DNA from: JBBSZK01 sp964428325
GTDB lineage: Archaea; Nanobdellota; Nanobdellia; Pacearchaeales; GW2011-AR1
Direction of reading: 5' to 3'
DNA: 62,262 bases
Assembly (NCBI GenBank): GCA_964428325.1
Contig: CAYRXU010000004.1
Location: 1-62,262 of the forward strand
The first letter of the stretch is position 1. The number at the start of each line of letters is the position of its first letter. Below, piece by piece: positions 57,167 through 62,262 of this stretch. Below the pieces are notes generated by a model. The model was not told where the DNA came from and made no database searches. It saw nothing but the letters and a program-made list of their open reading frames with translations. The translations under genes were made by a program, and so were the position numbers.

Positions 57167-58183
57167 CTAAAACAGTCTTTTCTGGTTCGCTTCTTTCTTG
57201 ACCTTAACAAGCTTCTCGAGCTGCTTCTCCACACGTTCAAGGGAAAAATTATGCTCTTGTACCAGAATCTCTTTGATCTTATCTGCATTCAGCTTAGGGA
57301 ACTTCACATCAACCTTATCCACATTCGGTTTCTTGAACATCTCAAATATAACGCGCCAATCAAAATCCTGCGAACCATAGCGCTCCTGTACAGCTTCAAA
57401 GATAGCCACAGGGAACTTATGCTCACGCACAAGCGCGAGCGCCTTCTTAGCACCAATGCCCTTCACTCCCCCAGGATTGAAATCCGTACCTACAAGAATA
57501 GCAAGACAAATCAACTGGTCGCCGTCAACATTCAACTCCGCTAGTGCTCTCTCGTATTCAATAACTTCTGGAGAGATGTACACAAAATCCCCATTTGACA
57601 ATTTGCGTTTCTTCGCAAGAGTTAAGTTCTGAATCATGCGCCCTCCGCACACAAGCGCATCATAATCCTGCGAGCCAACGGCATACGCCTCGCCGTGACG
57701 TACAAGAGCAGCAGCTTGCATCTCTCCCTCACCTGGCGCTTGAACAACACAAATACCCATCGCCTCTAAAAGCTCCTTCGCTTCGGCAATCATCTCGCTG
57801 TCCAATCGAATGAACCCTCGTGAATACCTACCCATATCTTCAACATCGCCCTCATCACGTGCCTCCTCATACTTCTCACGCATACTCTCGCGCGCCGCAC
57901 TGCGCTTCTCCTGCGTCTTGCCCTTAAGCTCGTGATATTCGCCATCAAAAACATACACAAGTTTAATCCCTTCGTCAAGCAAGGCAATATTCCTATAGAA
58001 AAGACCAGACAAGTGACTCGTCACTCTGCCTTTTGAATCCATAAGTGGCGTACCGTCAGGCTGCCTAATCGAACTCAAAAATTGATAGAGTGCGTTGAAA
58101 GCATCTACCGCAATAACCTTTCCCTTCAAATCTTCAAGCTTAACTTCCCTTCGCGGAACAATATCTCCAATCTGTAGACCCAT
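57167..58183 (-). CDS. fen1: Flap endonuclease 1
   Basis: 338 residues, normal length. VIAVDAFNALYQFLSS has the first catalytic Asp, YVFDGEYHELK the second, APGEGEMQAAALV the Glu pair and GSQDYDALVCGG a further Asp. HhH region ILVGTDFNPGGVKGIGAKKA. The C-terminus NQKRLF gives a short PCNA-binding QxxLF. Removes RNA/DNA flaps in Okazaki fragment processing. Divergent from polB over a 75-base gap. Confidence 0.97.
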   Translation of the reverse strand: MGLQIGDIVPRREVKLEDLKGKVIAVDAFNALYQFLSSIRQPDGTPLMDSKGRVTSHLSGLFYRNIALLDEGIKLVYVFDGEYHELKGKTQEKRSAARESMREKYEEARDEGDVEDMGRYSRGFIRLDSEMIAEAKELLEAMGICVVQAPGEGEMQAAALVRHGEAYAVGSQDYDALVCGGRMIQNLTLAKKRKLSNGDFVYISPEVIEYERALAELNVDGDQLICLAILVGTDFNPGGVKGIGAKKALALVREHKFPVAIFEAVQERYGSQDFDWRVIFEMFKKPNVDKVDVKFPKLNADKIKEILVQEHNFSLERVEKQLEKLVKVKKEANQKRLF

Positions 58184-58258
58184 ATCACACCAGATAGAGT
58201 ATAACTAATAAAACTTACTCTAGATAAACTCTAAAAACCAGCACCGCATAAAGCTTTC

Positions 58259-60619
58259 ATGTCTGCCCAAAAAGGATTTATTGTATATGCCACCTATAAT
58301 AGTACTGAAGAGAAGACAGAAGTCTGCCTTTACGGGCGCTTGGAAAACGGCGAATCTTTCGTCACGCTCAACACAATAGAACCTTACTTCTATCTAGGTG
58401 AAAAAGACGCAAAGAAAAACGCCCATTATCTCACAAAATACAAAACAGAAAAAACCAAACTCACAAACTTTGCAGGCGAACCAGTTGTCAAGATCTCCCA
58501 CGCTTCCAATCTTGAAATAATAAAAATCGTAAGCTTTCTCCATGAAAAAAAGACAGATACATACGAAGCAGACATAAAGCCACATACTCGTTTTCTCATG
58601 GACCACGACATCAAGGGCAGCGTATCAATCTCGGGAGATTACGAAAAATCAGAGCGCGTCGATCGCATCTATCAGGAAGCAGATATCTCAAAAGCAGAAA
58701 GCCATACCAAGCTCAAAACCTTGTCGATAGACATAGAAACAGACAAACATTTGGACAAACTTTTTTGTGTGGGACTTTACACAGAGGGTTACAAGCACGT
58801 CTTTATCGTAAGCAAAAAGAAAATAGCAAATGCCACATCTTGCGCCGATGAAGCAGACTGTCTGAAAAAAGCAAGAGATAAGATTGTCGAGCTCGATCCA
58901 GACATTATCACAGGTTGGAATCTCCCAGACTTTGATTTTCCATATCTAAAGAAGAAATTTGCTGAACACGATATGTCTTTTGACATAGCGCGCGACAACT
59001 CTCAAACAAAAATACGTCAGAGCGCCGACTTCTTCAAAAAATCCACAGTCACCATAGCAGGTAGACAAGTCATGGACGGTCTAAATATGATGAAAGACCC
59101 GTTCATCAAAGAGGCGCCGACAATAAAAAACATCGATATCGAATCATGGACTCTTGAAGACGTCTCACAAGCCATTCTAGGAGAAGGTAAAATAATCAAG
59201 GGAAATAATCGCCATCATCAGATAGAAAGCTGGTTCCATGAAGGAGATCATCAGGCCCTTGTTGAGTATAACCTTCAAGACTGCAAACTCGCTTACGATA
59301 TACTCCAAAAAACACAAACCATTGAGTTGGCCATGGAACGCTCGTCACTCACAGGCATAACTTTAGACAAAATTACAGCATCTATTGTGGCTTTCGACTC
59401 GCTCTACATACGAGAAGCAACAAAGGCAGGCCTCGTCTCACCAACCACACGTTATAGCAGCAAAGAAGAATCAATCAAGGGAGGCTATGTCATGGATTCC
59501 AAACCAGGCATTTACAGCAATCTTCTCGTACTCGACTTCAAGTCTCTATATCCTTCTCTCATCAGAACATACAATATCGATCCTGCTTCTTATGTTGAAA
59601 AACCAAAAAAAGGACAACAACTCGTAACAACACCAAATGGTGCACATTTCATAAATCAAGAAGGCATTCTTCCAGGAATCATTACCCATCTGCACAACGC
59701 ACGAGAGAAAGCCAAGAGAGAAAAACGCGAATTCGCAAGTTACGCAATCAAAATTATCATGAACAGTTTCTTTGGTGTTCTAGCTAACCCAAACTGTCGT
59801 TATTTCTCACTAGATATAGCAAATGCCATTACCCATTCTGCGCAAGCTACGATTAAGCTCACTGCCAAAAAGGTCGAAGAAAAAGGATACGAAGTCATCT
59901 ATGCAGACACTGATGCAGTATTCATCAACACTAAAATCGAGAACAAGGAAAAAGCCAACAAACTCGGTCACGAGTTGAAAGACTACATCAACAACTTCTA
60001 CTCCTCATATGTGAAAGAAGAGTTCAAGCGCCATTCTCAACTCGAAATAGAATTCAAGCGACACTACCTCCATTTCATGATTCCCCCTATCCGTCTTAAA
60101 GACAAAGAATCGAGCGTTGAAAAAGGCTCAAAGAAACGTTACGCAGGAGTCATACAAGAAGGCAATAAAGAACAACTTGAAATTGTAGGTCTAGAAGCCA
60201 TTCGAGGAGACTGGACAGACGCGGCTCAAGAATTCCAAAAACAACTTCTCATGCACATTTTCCACAAAAAAGAGTTCGTCAAGTACATTAAAGACTTCGT
60301 GAAAGACCTTAAGGCAGGTAAAATGGATTCTAAGCTAGTGTATAGAAAATCCATCAGAAAATCTCTTGACGAGTACACGAAGACAACCCCTCCTCACGTA
60401 AAAGCCGCACGCAAGCTTGACAAACATGAAGGCAACACTATAGAATATCTAATAACGGAAGATGGACCAGAGCCAATCCAAAAAGTCAAGCACAAAATAG
60501 ATTACGAACACTACATCAATAAGCAAATAGCACCAATAGCCAATACTCTCCTTTTCTTCTTCCACAGAACATTTGAAGACATCCTCAAAGAATCGACCCA
60601 AACAAAGCTGTTCAGTTAA
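58259..60619 (+). CDS. polB: DNA polymerase family B
   Basis: 786 residues. The exonuclease domain has D158-I-E160 in LSIDIETD and YNLQDCKLAYDI as motif III. Polymerase motif A is DFKSLYPSLI with D426. Motif B is KIIMNSFFGVLAN. Motif C is YADTDAVF (D550 and D552). The C-terminus ends TQTKLFS, a possible PIP-like tail. Replicative or repair polymerase that works with PCNA, RFC and FEN1 encoded nearby. Confidence 0.97.
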   Translation: MSAQKGFIVYATYNSTEEKTEVCLYGRLENGESFVTLNTIEPYFYLGEKDAKKNAHYLTKYKTEKTKLTNFAGEPVVKISHASNLEIIKIVSFLHEKKTDTYEADIKPHTRFLMDHDIKGSVSISGDYEKSERVDRIYQEADISKAESHTKLKTLSIDIETDKHLDKLFCVGLYTEGYKHVFIVSKKKIANATSCADEADCLKKARDKIVELDPDIITGWNLPDFDFPYLKKKFAEHDMSFDIARDNSQTKIRQSADFFKKSTVTIAGRQVMDGLNMMKDPFIKEAPTIKNIDIESWTLEDVSQAILGEGKIIKGNNRHHQIESWFHEGDHQALVEYNLQDCKLAYDILQKTQTIELAMERSSLTGITLDKITASIVAFDSLYIREATKAGLVSPTTRYSSKEESIKGGYVMDSKPGIYSNLLVLDFKSLYPSLIRTYNIDPASYVEKPKKGQQLVTTPNGAHFINQEGILPGIITHLHNAREKAKREKREFASYAIKIIMNSFFGVLANPNCRYFSLDIANAITHSAQATIKLTAKKVEEKGYEVIYADTDAVFINTKIENKEKANKLGHELKDYINNFYSSYVKEEFKRHSQLEIEFKRHYLHFMIPPIRLKDKESSVEKGSKKRYAGVIQEGNKEQLEIVGLEAIRGDWTDAAQEFQKQLLMHIFHKKEFVKYIKDFVKDLKAGKMDSKLVYRKSIRKSLDEYTKTTPPHVKAARKLDKHEGNTIEYLITEDGPEPIQKVKHKIDYEHYINKQIAPIANTLLFFFHRTFEDILKESTQTKLFS

Positions 60620-61230
60620 AGTTCAACAATCTTTCCTTCTTTACCTACATTAATAACCCGCGTTCCATCAATCAGTTCATCAGACCCTGCGGCCTCATGG
60701 ATATGTCCATGAAGCAAAACATCTGGCTTGAAAGTCTTGATGGCCTTCCGTATCGCCTTGCTGCCGCTTACACCAGAAAATTCTGACTTGCTTCCCTGAG
60801 GATGCATATGAGTCACCATGACCTTCTTCTCAATGCCCTTAAGTCCCGCATGTGCCTGCTCAAGTGTTTTGAACAACTCACGATCGCCCACCATAGTGAA
60901 CGGCCCAATGTCGGCCCCACCTGCTCCAAAGAACCCAACCTTATCATACAAAGCAGAATACCCATGAATATTCTTAATTCCGTAAAACTTAGCAAGAAAA
61001 TCAGTCGTAGCAAAAGAATCCCAATTCCCGGGCAAAATCAAGACTTTCTGTCTCTTATCACGAAAAGGCTTGATAATCCCGGGTGTCTCAACAAGGCCCG
61101 TAATATCTCCACATAAAACAACTAGATCAACCTTCTCCTTCTCAGCCCTCTCCGCCAGCCGACGAGCAGCCTTGCTATCTCCGTGCAAATCAGATGCTGC
61201 CAATACGCGTAATTTCCCCGACGATTTCAT
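60616..61230 (-). CDS. Calcineurin-like metallophosphoesterase
   Basis: 204 residues from ATG 61230. All motifs are visible: AASDLHGD (DxH), VLCGDITG (GDxx), LPGNWDS (GNxD), VTHMHPQG (GH-like) and LLHGHIHEAAG (GHxH). The active site looks complete, unlike the phosphoesterase at 14056. The substrate is unknown (YfcE/MJ0936-type). Convergent with polB by a 4-base overlap; TATA CTTATAATT upstream. Confidence 0.88.
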   Translation of the reverse strand: MKSSGKLRVLAASDLHGDSKAARRLAERAEKEKVDLVVLCGDITGLVETPGIIKPFRDKRQKVLILPGNWDSFATTDFLAKFYGIKNIHGYSALYDKVGFFGAGGADIGPFTMVGDRELFKTLEQAHAGLKGIEKKVMVTHMHPQGSKSEFSGVSGSKAIRKAIKTFKPDVLLHGHIHEAAGSDELIDGTRVINVGKEGKIVEL

Positions 61231-61388
61231 CACAGACTATACAAAAGCAGAATTATAAGGCTTGCGGCAGAAAAATCCAGTTACTCCTCTGTCGTGCAAG
61301 ATAAATAGATTGACTACTGTTTTAGATAACATTTTATGAGAAAGATTTAAAAGCGATATAGGGATGGGATATATAGGTTAAAACGCAT

Positions 61389-61667
61389 ATGTCCGAACAG
61401 ATGAAAGACAATTTTGACGTATTCTTCCGACGTAAGCCGGCCTTAATGCTGGTCGCGTTGAAAAAGCTCACGAAGGCACGCTACGGTAGCGTTCTAGCAA
61501 AAGAAGTTGACTGCACATACAGCCATGCAGTAAAGATTCTTCAGACTCTAGAGAAGCTCGGATTAGTCATTTTTGAGAAGAAAGGCAGAATGAAGCTCAT
61601 CAAGCTAACCAAGAAAGGTCAAGAAATTGCAGATAATATAGAGAATATTAAAAGATTGGTTGGATAA
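61389..61667 (+). CDS. Winged-helix transcription regulator (MarR/ArsR-like)
   Basis: 92 residues. A helix-turn-helix KEVDCTYSHAVKILQTLEKL is followed by a wing GLVIFEKKGRMKLIKLTKKG and a final helix. Upstream, GATATAGGGATGGGATATATAGG-like repeats (split: GATATAGGGAT, then GGGATATATAGG, about 61357-61380) overlap the TATA region and may be its operator. A gene for an unknown protein begins one base after its stop. Confidence 0.8.
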   Translation: MSEQMKDNFDVFFRRKPALMLVALKKLTKARYGSVLAKEVDCTYSHAVKILQTLEKLGLVIFEKKGRMKLIKLTKKGQEIADNIENIKRLVG

Positions 61668-61668
61668 A

Positions 61669-62133
61669 ATGATATGGCTTGCTTCGACTCGTAGGCAGAG
61701 TCTTGATTACACATTTATCTATTCTCCAAAGGTTATTGCCGAAATCAGGGGCAACTACGACACAGATAATTTCTACCAGATAGATGTTCGAAAAACAGAA
61801 AATGGAAAACTCATTGCTCGCACTTACCCAAACGTTAAACCAGTAGTACAAACAGAAGACCTGCTAGTTCTCGAAGTACCCTACAGAAGAAGAGCAGGAG
61901 ATAAAGATTACGTTGTAATTGAAAATAGGATGACTGGAGCCCCCTTACGTCAACCAGAAGAAAGCCTCATAGGGTTGATAGTACCCTCAGGCGTGGAGAT
62001 ATTCAGAGTTAATTTATCCGATTATGAGAAAGTAGAAGGCCCATTCATGCCACATCTAGAGGGTATACAAGTAAAAAGTCCTGGTCCGTTCCATGTGTCT
62101 CACGGGCTGCTTGAAAGAGCTTGCGAGCAATAG
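61669..62133 (+). CDS. Hypothetical protein after the winged-helix gene
   Basis: 154 residues from ATG 61669; a TTG at 61660 would overlap the previous gene. It is beta-rich, with YTFIYSPKVIAEIRGNYDTD and EDLLVLEVPYRRRAGDKDY. No family recognised. One base after the winged-helix stop, so it is in an operon and may be what that regulator controls. Confidence 0.6.
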   Translation: MIWLASTRRQSLDYTFIYSPKVIAEIRGNYDTDNFYQIDVRKTENGKLIARTYPNVKPVVQTEDLLVLEVPYRRRAGDKDYVVIENRMTGAPLRQPEESLIGLIVPSGVEIFRVNLSDYEKVEGPFMPHLEGIQVKSPGPFHVSHGLLERACEQ

Positions 62134-62207
62134 GATAATACGGCTGCGAATATTACACCATGCAATTAGGTACAAAAATAATCATTATCCTACTCGAATA
62201 ATTTCAC

Positions 62208-62262
62208 TGGCCCCGACGGGATTTGAACCCGCGACACCTGGATTAAAAGTCCAGTACTCTGA
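62208..62262 (-). tRNA. tRNA-Lys (UUU), cut by window edge
   Basis: On the minus strand the anticodon arm CTGGA-CTTTTAA-TCCAG gives anticodon TTT. The T arm GCGGG-TTCAAAT-CCCGT, acceptor strand CGGGGCC and A73 follow. The 5' part lies outside the window. Confidence 0.95.

Noticed and set aside
1..62262. CRISPR arrays, rRNA genes, insertion sequences with transposases, replication origin
   Set aside because: No regularly spaced repeats, rRNA segments, transposase genes or Orc1/Cdc6-type origin repeats were seen on reading both strands.

Overview
The window is archaeal chromosome, most likely from a DPANN-type archaeon (Woesearchaeales or Pacearchaeales-like; this rank is inference from gene style, not from a tree). 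Direct support for Archaea: archaeal PheS/PheT, family B DNA polymerase, FEN1, RFC small and large subunits, Rpo7, Spt4, eS24, eS31 and an eL41-type peptide, HerA, a kleisin (ScpA), a tRNA-Glu gene with a bulge-helix-bulge intron, and TATA boxes placed about 22-30 bases before many start codons with no leader. Base composition is AT-rich, intergenic gaps are short, and many genes overlap by 1-4 bases.

Layout. (1) 1-18472: tRNA-Glu(UUC) (cut by the window edge), a tyrosine integrase, and a proposed 18.4-kb integrated element that ends at a 13-base copy of the tRNA 3' end. Its left half is a type I restriction-modification operon (hsdM, hsdS, hsdR) with two HEPN proteins, a PIN nuclease and a two-helix membrane protein inserted. 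Its right half carries a radical SAM/GT-A/kinase/CYTH operon, a PhoU-like regulator with a phosphoesterase, a methyltransferase, and a TrmB-GNAT-NIF3-domain-EamA operon. (2) 18473-30000: DoxX, rhomboid and other membrane genes, tRNA-His, hisS, MFS, scpA, an unidentified structured RNA near 25.55-25.72 kb, the rpo7/spt4/eS24/eS31/Fcf1 cluster, a PIN pair, tRNA-Trp. (3) 30100-41200: a secretion-ATPase N-domain-only protein, two large surface proteins, UMP kinase, an RNase P p30-like protein, pheST, tRNA-Thr, tRNA-Gln, tRNA-Glu(CUC). (4) 41213-42493: a proposed 1.28-kb satellite element in the second tRNA-Glu gene, carrying a RelE-type toxin/antitoxin and an HExxH protein but no integrase. (5) 42570-57100: two divergent diadenylate-cyclase-domain genes, a circularly permuted GTPase, eL41, RFC, SOD, a DsbA-like protein, HerA and a cluster of related small multi-pass membrane proteins. 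(6) 57167-62262: fen1, polB, a phosphoesterase, a winged-helix gene pair, tRNA-Lys (cut by the window edge).

Most notable points: the matched pair of tRNA-Glu attachment regions, in which a 20/21 identical arm sequence lies 15 bases before the core in both right ends and inverted beyond the core in the left end; the RM operon containing HEPN and PIN nucleases; an unassigned structured RNA; the paired diadenylate cyclases; and a 100-N gap at 56.5 kb flanked by a perfect 55-base repeat, whose collapse rejoins two half genes into one 352-residue reading frame.
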